NCBI RefSeq assembly: GCF_018873765.1
Contig: NC_057923.1
Coordinates: forward strand, 61,498,593 to 61,562,592
Reading direction: 5' to 3'
Length of the DNA: 64,000 nucleotides
Source: Telopea speciosissima
Taxonomy: Eukaryota; Streptophyta; Magnoliopsida; Proteales; Proteaceae
The notes beneath the pieces were generated by a model. It saw only the letters and a list, made by a program, of their open reading frames with translations, did no database searches and was not told the origin of the DNA. Position numbers and translations under genes: made by a program. Position 1 is the first letter of the stretch. Every line of letters begins with the position of its first letter. Shown piece by piece: positions 13,701-24,689 of this stretch.

Positions 13701-13752
13701 TGAAGAGCATTTCTTACAGGTCTCTGACAGTTTGACCTAAAGCCTTCTTCAT
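4716..13752 (-). CDS. EPSIN2: clathrin interactor EPSIN2-like, ENTH domain protein (13 coding exons)
   Basis: Minus-strand coding exons: 13752-13718, 13332-13281, 12603-12524, 12440-12362, 12122-12039, 11909-11764, 10327-9953, 9763-9722, 9583-9488, 9404-9235, 6991-6789, 6373-5416, 5263-4716. All introns are GT-AG and phases join without a break: 2868 nt, 955 residues, close to plant EPSIN2. Residues 1-158 are the ENTH domain (start [19 protein letters not shown]; later [14 protein letters not shown] and [16 protein letters not shown]), which binds phosphoinositides and bends membrane. Residues 159-297 are rich in R, D, Y and S. A DPF motif at about 458-460 may bind an adaptor. Near the C terminus are [19 protein letters not shown], typical of plant epsins, and a Met-Gly-rich tail. 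Role by family: clathrin-coated vesicle cargo sorting at Golgi/TGN and endosome. The start was chosen on the ENTH N terminus. Intron 10 carries a MITE. Confidence 0.93.
4850..5061 (-). repeat. Met-Gly coding microsatellite in the epsin tail
   Basis: The last epsin exon encodes long alternating Met/Gly runs ([17 protein letters not shown] blocks) written as GGGATG/GGCATG hexamers. Arrays of this sort change length easily and also make long false ORFs on the opposite strand, which are ignored here. Confidence 0.9.
5540..5970 (-). repeat. coding minisatellite in the epsin linker, about 5 units of 27-37 residues
   Basis: Within the largest epsin exon the pattern GNF(F/L/Y)xQSGS, then [14 protein letters not shown], is repeated about five times, with the outer copies more diverged. 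The units are rich in P, Q, S and T and lie in the disordered linker between the ENTH domain and the C-terminal motif. Seen directly from the translated repeats. Confidence 0.85.
8318..9098. mobile_element. hAT-like MITE in epsin intron 10 (TATCGG type)
   Basis: The ends are inverted: CATGGTTTTATGTATCGG at the left, and the complement of the right end reads CAAGGTTTTAAGTATCGG. An 8-bp direct repeat TGCCCACC flanks it (8310-8317 and 9099-9106). The CAWGG start with an 8-bp TSD fits hAT elements. The terminal regions are stuttered copies of TATCGRTAC-like palindromic words. There is no transposase, so it is non-autonomous. It sits well inside an intron. Confidence 0.7.
10575..11625. repeat. remnants of TATCGG-type MITEs in an epsin intron
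   Basis: Fragments such as aagtatcggtatcgggcagc near 10577 and a block at about 11415-11620 (gataccgtatcggttc, tatgtatcggccgtattg) match the terminal stutter words of the element at 8318-9098, but I could not define ends or TSDs. A 40-bp AT-rich duplication (ctaataaatactttacaac...) lies at about 11030-11100. Confidence 0.5.
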
Positions 13753-15240
13753 TGTCGCTACAATCCAAGTGCACAGTTAAATGCAATCAAAACCTTATCA
13801 CGAACTGCGGCAAGTCTCACAGAACATCACCTGTGTAGAAAAAATTACAACTAAGAAACAATAAACAAGTAATAAACAGAGCTACCAACCAAGTAATGCT
13901 ATCAGACAAGTCATACCAAGCATCATAGGAAAATAATCCAGACACAGTAGCATTAGAAAACATATATCAGAAATCACCAAGATGTAATAATAACTCATGC
14001 AGCTTTTTTAATAAATGGAACTCTTGGTAAAACCTAAAGCAGATATAATCAGAAGAAAATATCCAGAGAAGATGATAAACATGACTAGCAAATCAGATAA
14101 AAGCAAACATGTGGAAGCCACATAAAAAGTACAAAAATTAAAGGAGAAAGTAACCACACTACCGCGGTTCGATGGTTTCTGCATTAAATAAAGCAAACTA
14201 AACCAAGAAAGAAACCACATCATTACCAACACAAATCAGATACCATCCTCAATTACAACTTGACCAAAAAACCGCACATGGTCACATAAAACATAGCTTC
14301 AGAACCATGTAGAGCTCAATAAAAGAAAGGAATCAAATAGGTATATCTTTTCAGATAACAACAATGTCAATATAATCTTAAAAGTGGTGTATAACCTCTG
14401 AAGAATTTTCCTATCATGACTAAATTCACCATTTCTCCTAGATAAACAACTCATCTAGATCAACACAATAAGTAAAATAATTGAGAACTGAAACCTTTAA
14501 AAAGAAAACCCTAAATATCGAAATCAGATCCAAAAAAGTAAATTTTAGAACACATTCCCCTAATATGCAACCTACATTAGATACAAAACTCCCAACAGAT
14601 GAAACTTTTAAAGATAGCAAACAACGTATAACAATCAAAGGCACCTGAAACCAGCTACCAAGAGTAAAATCTACAGCAAACTAAAGAAAAAACAACAAAG
14701 ACTAATATCCTTTTCGATCTAGATTGCAAACACGTGGCAAGCAAAATTCCAATAAAGAAACTCAATATCATTGAATCAACAAGAAACAATATATAAGCGG
14801 AAGAAAAAAAGAATAATTCTGTCTTAAAAATTGAAAATTGAAACCATATTCAATAATCAAATCGTAAATCACGAAAATCTCAGCTTCATAACCAACAAAA
14901 CCTCAACGAAATCAACAAAATTCAGAGGCCTATAAGCCTAAATCGGTCAAAAAAACCCTGAAAATCCTCATTAGATCAACAAAACAAATGCAATCACAAA
15001 GAGAGATCGGAAGAATGATTACCAGCAAATATGCGTCAGCAAAAATGGAAGATCGAAGACCAGATCTGTTGGTGATAGATAGACAGTGAAGACAGAATCA
15101 ATGAAGAGCATAAATCACAAAATGCCTTTTTCGAATTCTTCTTTTTTACTCAGGAAAGAATGACCCAAGGACGGGCTCTTCCTCTCTCTCTCTCTAAGAA
15201 TACGGAGAAGAGAGAACAAAAGGAGACGAAGACAGCACAC
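13753..15240 (-). other. epsin 5' leader: two UTR exons and one intron
   Basis: A non-coding part of the start-codon exon can be drawn from 13830 (acceptor ttttctacacag) to 13753. An upstream UTR exon ends at 15023 (donor gtaatc) and begins near 15240; its transcribed strand carries a GA repeat at about 15180-15195. The intron of about 1.2 kb is plain AT-rich sequence. The transcription start is inferred, not seen. Confidence 0.5.
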
Positions 15241-15739
15241 CTTGAACGCGGAATATTAAGACATTTTTTTTTAGTTTTTTTTATTTTTTTATTTTAAAAG
15301 CTTTCTGTTTATAGCTCCCTGTAATTGAAACAAGTGTAAAAGAACGCTACCCGGTCGTAGAAAAAAAGCTGGAATGCACTAAGGGCGAGCTCGAATTACA
15401 GAATTGCCCTCGTAGTTGTTAAAGAGTGTCTGATATACAAAGAAAATAATAAATTTAAGGTAGTTCACGGTTCACCTAGGTATCTCTGATGAGTGCCACG
15501 TGGAATGATGATGGTGGTCACTGAACAATCATTAGATAAGGGGTTATGTCAAATTAATGGGTGGCCATGGGAGGCTCGGTAATAGGTTAGGTTCATTACA
15601 GGTTTTGGTTAATCCAATTCGGATTTAGAAACTATGATCACGGCTCAAATCAAGCACTCCGAATCCTAACTCCTAACAATTTACCAAAAAAAAAATCCTA
15701 ACTCCTAACACACGCTAACTGATCGAACAAATGAGGAAA
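15241..15739. other. probable promoter and upstream region of the epsin gene
   Basis: AT-rich sequence with no ORF or repeat that I can define. It lies directly upstream of the inferred epsin leader, so it should contain the promoter; no convincing core element was singled out. Confidence 0.35.
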
Positions 15740-15952
15740 AAAATCCTCTCCAATGCCCTAAAAGTGCAATGCGGTATAGGTCGGGGTTGAGAGCTCGACA
15801 CCTGACAGACGCAACATCCAATGATGTCAAGCTTGTGAAGAAAAAAAAACTGACTCAATCAATCTCAGACCGTTGAATGTCGCGTCTACCAGGTGTCGAG
15901 TTTTCAACCCCAAACTGCACTACACTCTACGATCAAGGAATTAAAGAGGATT
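15740..15952. mobile_element. foldback MITE with about 90-bp inverted arms
   Basis: The left arm (aaatcctctccaatgcc ... gggttgagagctcgacacc) is repeated in reverse complement at the right (gaggattt end, ggtgtcgagttttcaaccc). The arms diverge by roughly 20-30 percent, so the copy is not young. It ends about a dozen bases before the decayed HMA gene. No TSD could be fixed. Confidence 0.65.
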
Positions 15953-15964
15953 TTAATCCAACCG

Positions 15965-16420
15965 ATGGAGGTAGGTCTTGGAGGTAAGACCGTAAGATCG
16001 TAGTGGCTTCAACCAATATAGGTTTAAGCCGCCCTTCCCTCACCCCTTCAATTGAGATACCAAGTATAGGAGAAGATATTCGATGAGAAACACAATACCA
16101 TCACCATTAGTGGCCCCTTCTGCTGCCCCAAGAAGCTTGCTAAAAAGCTATGTTACAAAGCCGAAAATGCCATTAACTGCTTCAAGATCGTCGAGAAAAA
16201 GCCTCATGAGCCATCCAAACCCGCCGATCCCGATCCCAATCCACCACCACCTCATCCCGTTGATCCTCCCAATGTGGTTGTTGTTGTTGTTGTTGAGGTT
16301 CCTCTGCCTGCACCCGATCCTATGCCTAAACCATCCATCTCTGCTTTCTTCTCATCCACCCCCTTTGTTGTTTTGATTTTCTGTTATGATCGATCTTCAC
16401 CAGAAATCCAACACCTCTGA
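15965..16420 (+). pseudogene. decayed HMA-domain (PI21/HIPP-like) gene
   Basis: Three frames must be joined to follow the homology. From the ATG at 15965 a short stretch reads like the first HMA strand; after a shift near 15995, KIVVAS follows; after another shift or possible acceptor near 16056, the frame continues FDEKHNTITISGPFCC, KKLAKKLCYKAE and KIVEKKPHEPSKP, then a Pro-rich linker, a seven-Val run and a TGA at 16418-16420. The order HMA core, KP-rich linker and short tail is that of plant PI21-like metal-binding proteins. The CxxC site expected in the first strand is degenerate (GGKT). A spliced gene using the tatag acceptor at 16056 is the alternative, but no good first exon is seen. 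Confidence 0.6.
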
Positions 16421-17364
16421 GAGACCGAACTCCGGTCATCTCCTTAGGTAACAATGACCTTCAAGAGTAGAAATCAGGGGAATAATGGAAGAAGAGGTTT
16501 ATTTTAACAAGAAGGGTAATTTGGTCAATATATGATATATTCTAATGTTTTAGTCTCAAGCTAAGAGAGTGGTTTATTTATTAATTATTTTGGAAAACAG
16601 GGGAGGTAATTATCCGAAACTCGCAAATGGATTTGTAATTTTGCCACCTTAGGGGAGGTATGCATAAATTACCTTCTTCTTTTTTTTTTAAAGAAAAGAG
16701 AGGTTAAAGTATGGATTCAGCACTCAAAATAGGGTTCGGCCCAAGGTGATTGGTCAAACCATAAAACAAGTACGTATCATGGTATGATTCGAGGAAGGTG
16801 TTAGGCACCCCGATCTGGCTAGCTTAAAAGTTGACCTTCTTGGATAATCTGCTTTTCAATATCAATAGATACTATAGACATTTTAGATTGTTTTTAACCA
16901 TAAACAAGAGAACAAAGAAGGTTGAGAATACTACTGTATATACTGGATTTTGTCACCCCTTCTTGCCGTTGGAGCTTAGAACAATCTCCAAGGTTTTGCA
17001 CCGTGGAAAATGATCATTTTACCTCTAGAGTAATTTTAATGCCCAAATATTATCAAAATGGGCTGAGAGTTTCTAGATAAAATATTTTATGATATTAAAA
17101 TATGTCTTAAAATTTGGTGCAATACAAAGACCGTTTTGACCATCATTTCATCAAATCCTAATTTTACTGGCCCTGTCTGCTTTGGAAAACAAATCTAACT
17201 GTGCCTTAGCCAAATTTATGGTGTATCTTTGCATCACTGATTAAAGTATTTAAAATTATTTTCGATGATATATGGATCGTCAAAATCTGAAGTCGGATCT
17301 CCCGGAATCACTTACAGAAGTTTGAAGAAAAGGTGATCGCATTGCGGACCCTTATGCTTCAGAC
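16421..17364. other. intergenic, nothing recognised
   Basis: AT-rich sequence with only short ORFs (for example 16831-17013) that lack recognisable motifs. Confidence 0.4.
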
Positions 17365-18380
17365 CAAGGTTCTAAAACTCGGGTTTCGACCAGCCAGAAA
17401 ACGAGTTCGTCTTGGTTTCAACCATATCTTAGTCGAAACTTAAGACTTTCTCCAAACTAACTCGAACCTTGGTTTCGAGGCCCAAAAGTTGGTTTTTTAC
17501 CCTGATTCTTGTTGTGCTGCCCATTTTTTACATTTTAAACTCAATCCATGCATTAGTTTCACATAGAGAACACTAAAAATATTACTTGTGGTTTTGATCC
17601 AAGTTTGATACTGTATATTGTTCTTGGACATGGTATCAAATAAGGTTTGATCGGAACATAACTCCTTCAATATAAATGAGATTTAAGCAATCTTGGATTT
17701 GTTAGAAAGTTTTGTTTTGATAGCTTTCCAATAAGTCCAAGATTGTTTAAATCTGATTTATATTGAAGGAATTATGTGCCGGTCAAACTTAATTTGGTGT
17801 GCGCGAATGCTGTCAAAATCACTCTAAATGAAAATATTTTTTTGGACATCAAAACAAATGAATATTTTACTGCACTTTTGGTTTTTAGCAATGTTTTGCC
17901 ATATTGACATTTATGAAATTTTTAGATTTGAGAAAAACCCCAGCATTAGAATGTTGAAAATTGCACTTACCGTCGAAAATCCAGTTTTTGTTCTTGAACT
18001 GGGAGGTTGATTTTTTTTCCTTTATGAAATTTTATTTTTTATCTATTTTTATTGGATTCAAATAGGGGGTATTTGCTTATTTATGAATAATATCTTAAGT
18101 AAATGAAACTTAAATGATATTAGACATAACTAAGTGTCTATCCTGATTTCTGGTAGTTTCTAGCATAAATACATGTCTGTCCAAGTTTCATGCCAAGTTT
18201 CCCCTAGTTTCGATGGGCATGTGTCGAAACCACCGAAATATGGTTGAAACTGACCGAAACCATCGAAACCTGGTCGAATCCAGGGATTTTATAAAATCCC
18301 CCTTCAACTCATCTCGAAAACCTGGGAAACCGAATTAACTCGATGGTTTCGACAGGTTTCGATCGAGTTTTTGTTCCATG
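17365..18380. mobile_element. 1-kb TTTCGA-type repeat, copy 1 (probable non-autonomous DNA element)
   Basis: It starts CAAGGTTCTAAAACTCG and ends with the complement of CATGGAACAAAAACTCG, giving imperfect terminal inverted repeats of the CAWGG kind. Both end regions are crowded with TTTCGACC/GGTCGAAA words. It matches the element at 20075-21104 along its length, including the internal part (gattttgatccaagtttgat). No transposase is encoded and no clear TSD remains. Confidence 0.65.
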
Positions 18381-20074
18381 CTCTCATCTCTCCTCTCTCA
18401 TGAGTTAGTCCCTCTCATGACTTAGTCCCTCAATAGTCCCTCGGAAAGCTAGGAACCCCTGGAGAAAGTCTGAATCTAGGGAAGTCCCGCAAAAATTCAA
18501 TGAGAGTATAGTTTCTCCCAAAATCCCATAATTTCTCAAAGTATCCCAGAAGTATTGAATTACCCCCAAATCGCAGCAGAAGTACCAGAGAGCTCCAGAA
18601 ATCCTCGCCTGAGATCCAAAAAGTCAAATTTCTCTCTCTAACCAAATTTCACTAGGAAGCTCTAATGTAAGTAGCCCCCAAATTGCTACAAAGTATCGAA
18701 AATCTCTGAAAATTCCCAAATAAGACAATTTTAGGCCCTAAAGTGATTTTTCTCTATGCTCATCTATTAGCCCGAGAAGTGTTGAATTGATCCCGGATTG
18801 CTACAAAAGTGCTAGAAGTCCTTTGAATTCCCCGACAAGCCCCTTTTGGGCCCCAAAATAGTATTTTTCTCTCTTATTATTTACGTACATTTACTCAATT
18901 TCCTGTATTCATTAAGAATATGTAATTGCCTTTTCTTAATTGTGAACCCGGGTTAGGATTTTTCAGCCCTAACCTAGGCTTTTACCAGCATTTCGAGATA
19001 TATTGTTTTAATTACCATACATGCCATTGTCATGCTATATTAGTACTACATAATTGCATGTCTTCCCAAACCCCCAACACACTATTTTGATGTTGATCTT
19101 TTTTCCAAAATACACATACAATACATCGTTAGACTGCCAAACTTCTAGGAAGGATCTGATAGACATTTGAACAATGTTATCATCCCAATCCTTTCAAAAT
19201 CAGTGGCCAGACCCTTGTGGTGGTCAAAACCCTAAGAATTTTCACAGTCATGTACTGAAAATACAGGTGACCTAATCCCTATTAAGGCTACATAAGCAAC
19301 CTGACCTGTAAGTCATAATCATTAATTCATATAGATAATCATGCATTCATATGGATAATCATTTATACATCATTCATATACACATATAGCCGCACACATA
19401 CATACACATGCATTCACCACGATCCCTATCCTCGCATGTAATCTCACTCATGCATACCAAACTACGTTTGATTTGATTTCCTAACCATTTGGGATACGAA
19501 AGCAACCGGGCAAACTTATGCCTTGGTTTGGTCACTCTTCTATAGGTGTATTTAGAATTTGACACCTCTCTTTCTCTCTCTCTTAGCTCAACACAGGCTT
19601 ATTCGCAAGCCTAGCCCCAGCCTGAACTTGGGCCTAGAATTCCTAACCATAGCCCAGGCCCGTATTATTTTTTTTAATCTTCTTTATCATAAGTTCATCA
19701 ATCAACTCTAACAACATCAAATAAAAATCTAAAACATATTGCTTGATTTTTGAATCACTTCATTCTTGTTTTGCTAATGAAAAAAGTCCTTTCCAATTTG
19801 AAAAGAAATTCTACCAAAATAAAAAAAATATAAAAAGAATTGGGGTTTTTTGAATGTATTTATCGAATTACCCAATCCTTTTTTGGTAGGACCTGTGTAC
19901 TTTTATATGCATATGCAATGTAGGCAATCCCTTTCTGTAGGATATACTAACATTCTTCAAATCCCTTTTTTGGGGGCTTTTTCCTTAATCTTTTAATCTT
20001 TTTTATTTTTTGTAGTCTTTTTTTGCTCTAAAATGTCTCTCAAGGATTAAGAGAAAGGCATAGCCACTCTGGGG
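18381..20074. other. intergenic between the two 1-kb repeats
   Basis: Low-information AT-rich sequence with CA/AT-rich simple stretches near 19370-19420. ORFs at 18430-18645 and 19374-19565 show no domain. Confidence 0.4.
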
Positions 20075-21104
20075 CAAGGTTCTAAAACTCAAGTTTCGAC
20101 TAGCCAAAAATCGAGTTGAACTCAGTTTCGACCATATCTCGGTCGAAACCTGGAACTTTCTCCAAGGTAACTCGAATATTGATTTCGAGGCCCAAAAGTT
20201 ATTTTTTTTGTCATGATTCATGTTGTGCTACCTATTTTTTACATTTTAAATCCAGTCAATGCATTAGTTTCACATAGAGAACACTAAAATAATACTTGTG
20301 ATTTTGATCCAAGTTTGATACTGTATAATGTTCTTGGACTTGGTATCGAATAAGGTTTGACTGGAATATAACACCTTCAATATAAATCAGATTTAAGCAA
20401 TCTTGGATTTGTTAGAAAATTTTGTTTTGACAGCTTTCCAACAGGTCCAAGATTGCTTAAATCTGGTTTATATTAAAAGAGGTTTGTACCGGTCAAACTT
20501 ACTTTGGTGTGCGCAAATGCTGTCAAAATCGCTCTGATTGAAAATATTTTTTTGGACAGTAGAATAAATGAATATTTACCGCACTTTTGGATTTTAGCAA
20601 ATGTTTTACCATATTAAGATTTATGGAATTTTTAGATTTGAGAAGACCCTAGCATTAGAAAGTTGAAATTTACACCTACCGTCGAAAATCCAGTTCTTGT
20701 TCTTGAATTGGGGGATTAATTTTTTTTCCTTTTGGAATTTGATTTTTTAACTATTTTTATTTGATTCAAATAGTGGGGTATTTGCTTATTTATGAATAAT
20801 ATCTTAAGTAATTGAAATACAAATACAAAAACATTTACTTAAGCATATATAAGTGTCTGTCATGGTTTCTGACCTGGTTATTGGCATACTTAAGTGTCTA
20901 TACTGGTTTCGAGCTAGGTTTCCCCAAGTTTTGATGGGCATAATTGTTGAAACTTACGAAATTATCAACATCTTGGTCGAAACCATCGAATTTTGATCGA
21001 AGCCCTGAATTTTTTAAAATCACCCTTCAACTCGTTTCGAAAACCTGAGAAACCGAGTTAACTCGGTGGTTTCGACAGGTTTCGATCGAGTTCTTCTTCC
21101 ATGT
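20075..21104. mobile_element. 1-kb TTTCGA-type repeat, copy 2
   Basis: A second copy in direct orientation to 17365-18380, starting CAAGGTTCTAAAACTC and ending tcgagttcttcttccatg. Point changes and small indels separate the copies throughout, so they are not a very recent duplication. Confidence 0.65.
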
Positions 21105-21110
21105 TCTTAC

Positions 21111-21266
21111 CATAAGGTTTTGGTAATCGATATCGGTATCGATCTCTATTGATACTGATCTGGATTGGTCCCTGCCAATATCAATCAGGGTCGGTCATGG
21201 TTTCTTAAAAAACCTTGATTTTTTTTTACATTTTTACTCTTTTCTGTATCGATTCCTCAAACCATG
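21111..21266. mobile_element. small MITE, CATAAGGTTTTGG...AAACCATG
   Basis: A 156-bp block with inverted ends (cataaggttttggtaatcg against the complement cattggtt-like cgattcctcaaaccatg) and internal ATCGATATCGG stutter. It is related to the TATCGG-type MITEs. Confidence 0.5.
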
Positions 21267-21274
21267 CTTATCAC

Positions 21275-21513
21275 CAAGGTTCGTAATCTCGATCTCGAAT
21301 TGGGAAAATCGCCCAGATCAAATCGATATTGGCATCTCGGCCAATACCAATCCGATACACTTGTATGGACGAGGGTAAAATGGTAATAAAATTAGTTTTT
21401 TTGAAAGAAAAAAAAAAACACGGGTAAATGTGTCTTATTTGGCCAATCCAATTCGATCCACAGATCCAATCCGATATGCCGATCCGATCCTGATTTCGAG
21501 TTTACGAACCTTA
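21275..21513. mobile_element. hAT-like MITE, ATCTCGATC type
   Basis: It starts CAAGGTTCGTAA; the complement of the right end is TAAGGTTCGTAAA. The flanks are CTTATCAC (21267-21274) and CTTACCAC (21514-21521), an 8-bp TSD with one mismatch. The ends carry ATCTCGATC/GATCCGATCC stutter. It is 239 bp and non-coding. Confidence 0.65.
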
Positions 21514-22829
21514 CTTACCACACGCACATAGTGGACGAAGAAACAACATCAGGTTTCCCCCTATGACTTGCACATAATGACTAACGAGATTGCAATGTTT
21601 TTGGTCTGGAAGGAAGACAATAGTAGGAGACAAGGAATAAATTAAACAAGGTCAGTGGAGGAGGGACAGCAAAAACACAGTTCTTTGTCTGGTTTGGTAA
21701 AAGTTTTAATAAAAAAAGTATGATTTGATGAAAGCAACCTTTTGAACCGGTTAATTTTAAATACAGGTAATCGATTAACATGTACGAAGAAAGGGTGATT
21801 CAGGCATTTTAAAACATCAAGAGAGAAGGGAGGGTAGAAGTTCACTTTATTGGGGGAATCAGAAATAAAGTCAAAGGTAAGGGAGTTTTAATAAATATAA
21901 GGTAAATGTAGGGGAGTGATAGAAATTACCCCTTAAACTAATAAGGTTAGACGTAAAGAAGTACTTGACCCTAAGAACTTTCCCCCAAAGAGATCTTTGT
22001 CAGTAAATAACCTCGAATCAAGTATAATGAGAAGGGAATTATTATGAATAGAAGTATAGAACTCAATCTAAAACCTAATCTACCATTGTGCTTAAGTTTG
22101 CACATTTGAGACCAAGAAATCAAGGAAATCTTCCTGCAATATTTACTTCTATACATGTTTTTATGCATTTTTTCTATATATTATCAAGGGGAAAGAGAAC
22201 TATGTAGGGGAGCATGCGCGTTTTGTCCAAAACTCCAAACACAGAGAGGGCAAAATGATCACCCCACCCCCATGAAAGGCGCAAATGTCAACTGTATTGA
22301 TGCTTTCGTGCACTTCTATTGGCCCCCACATATGCAGGGACCACGCTCTCCCACAGGAAATACTCCCCCTATTATCAAATGTAGCAGTAGCTGAAAATTT
22401 TCGAGCGGTTTTGGGTAGGGTCAGCCGCTCAGGTTATCGGTCCAAAGTTGAACCCTTACGCCACATGCTGCCAAACTAATGACTCTCGTTGTACAGTCAC
22501 GATTCACGACTCAGAAGACAATCGATGCTCCTCCAGCATGATATGAGGACTGAAATGTAATTTCAGTGCCATGGAAAGAGAAAGAAAACAGATTCAAGCT
22601 CAGAGGAGGGGTCACCTTCCAACTTTCTGTTGGTAGCGTAAGATTCCCACCTGGGGTGTACGGACTCATGGGGATCTCTCTACCGTAGGATTTTTCAAGA
22701 AGACCATTCAACGGTTTCGATATAATTGTCTTATCTGCTATAACCGTCTGGCTTAGGCGCATGTGCAACAGGATCAAGCCTTCCGTGCCTGTTGAACCAA
22801 AAGACGAAAGAGAGAGAGACAGAGAAGTA
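21514..22829. other. upstream region of the MSP1-like gene
   Basis: No coding region recognised. Short ORFs (21581-21845, 21971-22168, 22155-22479, 22511-22777) lack motifs. The right part should contain the MSP1-like promoter; a GA-rich stretch (agagagagacagagaag) at about 22805-22825 may mark the start of the leader. Confidence 0.4.
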
Positions 22830-24689
22830 ATCGAATCTCCCGCTCAGGTGGACAGAGTCACACAGTCACAGACGTAGAGCAGAACCCCAGCGAGCGAGCG
22901 AGAGAGAGCTTTCATGGCGAAAACGTACGGACGCCTCTGAAGTCTGAATTATCATCTTTATTCTTTGTAAGATGCTCTTATTTCTCTCATTTTTCTTCTT
23001 GTTCTTGCTATCCTTCTTCTATGTAAACGCTCTTGCTTTTTCTCAACTCGTCTGCTTCGTTACGGCGGTTTTGATTTGATGAATGATTGATTGGATGTTC
23101 TCTTCTTTACCGAAGTTCATCGTGATTCACAGACGTTGTGTAGTAGTCCTTTTTCACGAACTCTGTAAAAGCTCTTGGTTTTCACAATTTGTCTCTGCTA
23201 GAACAAGCTTGTTTATGATTCTGAACAAAGAGAACGAGGAGCTGGCTGGTGCGTGAATTCGTGATCGGTACTCAAATTTTAAGAAATGTTCATCCGCGCT
23301 CTTTTGTTTGTTGTGTTTTTCAGTGTTGAGCATTGATTCTTCTTTGATCCTGCATTTTTTTCACTTTAGTCTGTTATCGAGCTTCCGAACTTTCTTTGTT
23401 TATATATCTTGTGATTTCTAGGTTTGTCAACAATTTCGAGCGCTCCGAGTATAATATTTGTAGAGAGATAAATAGAGAGGTTTGATCTGCTTGGGAGTCT
23501 TCGCGAACTCTGTTTCTAGCATATAGGTTAACTTTTGTTCTTCTGGTCTCGGTCTCCTTCTCTTTTAATGGTCGAGCAAGCTTGTTTTCCAATGAGAGAG
23601 AACGAGAAACAAATGCAGCTTGACTGTTACTCAGCTTTTAGGAGATGATCGTCTATGCTTGATTATTTATTCAAAATATTTTTTTCAGCATCGAGTTTTT
23701 ATGCTTCGTCCCTGCATTTACATCTCTTTAAGCTCTTCAGTTCTGGAGATTTAAAAAGAAAACAATGGCTTACGACCTCTAAAGAAGCAAAATTTACTCA
23801 TTTGCCCGCCTTTGACCTGCTCTGTTCTGTTTATGTTTATTGTATTGTTATTATTATTCTAAGATTTTGTTTTTTTTTTGGTAGTGTTCTAAGATTTTGT
23901 TTGGTTTCTAAAATTTCTGAATCTCTGTCTCAAATCATTTTTGCTTTGGTTTTATTTTAATGGCGGGAATGGAGGGATTCTTGGAGCATTTGCCCGTATT
24001 TTTCTATACTATACCCCGTTCGGCCTGCGCCGTTGCTAGGCACTCAACATGTTCATCCTGTTAAAATCTTTTCTTTTCTTCATCTTTCTCATGTCCTTAC
24101 AAGTCACAAATCCCTGGCTTGCTTTGCTTCGTGCACGAACCAATCTTTTTCGAGCCCAGTGCCTCTTTAGGACCACCTTTTTTTCCGGGCTTCTTGTCTC
24201 CACCCCTTGAAGTTGAAGAGTTTCCATGTTTTCTCTTATAAAAAAGAAAGAAGTTTCCATGTTTTCATCCACGTTTTGTTTACTGAAAGTATGCGTTCTA
24301 CCTCTCGCTCAAGATCTGGGTTTTTCTTCTCCTCCTCCCCTCGCCGGATTTTGAGCTCGGTGTTGCGTACGGTCTCTCTCTCTCTCTCTCTCTCCTCATT
24401 TAAAGTTCCACAGCTGTTGCGTAGCTGAAGTGGTAGATAGAAGTCGTATGCGTGTCTTAGTTCTCTGTTAAAGTTCAGTTTGGACTTCTGCGTGGTTTTA
24501 ATGCTTTTCTCTTAACTATTTTTAAACCTGTGCTCTTTGCTTTTTATTGGCCATTTTCATGATGCGTTTGACTTAAATCAGGTTATGGAGAATAACTAGT
24601 TAATGATGGTTCTGTTGGGCTAATAATAAGACGAGAAGAGTTGGCTCTATTTCGTGTTCCAGTAGTTGCGTCCCTTCTGCTACTTGAGA

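Noticed and set aside
17357..18388. TSDs for the 1-kb TTTCGA-type elements
   Set aside because: Flanks CTTCAGAC and CTCTCATC do not match; the ends are defined by the inverted tips only.
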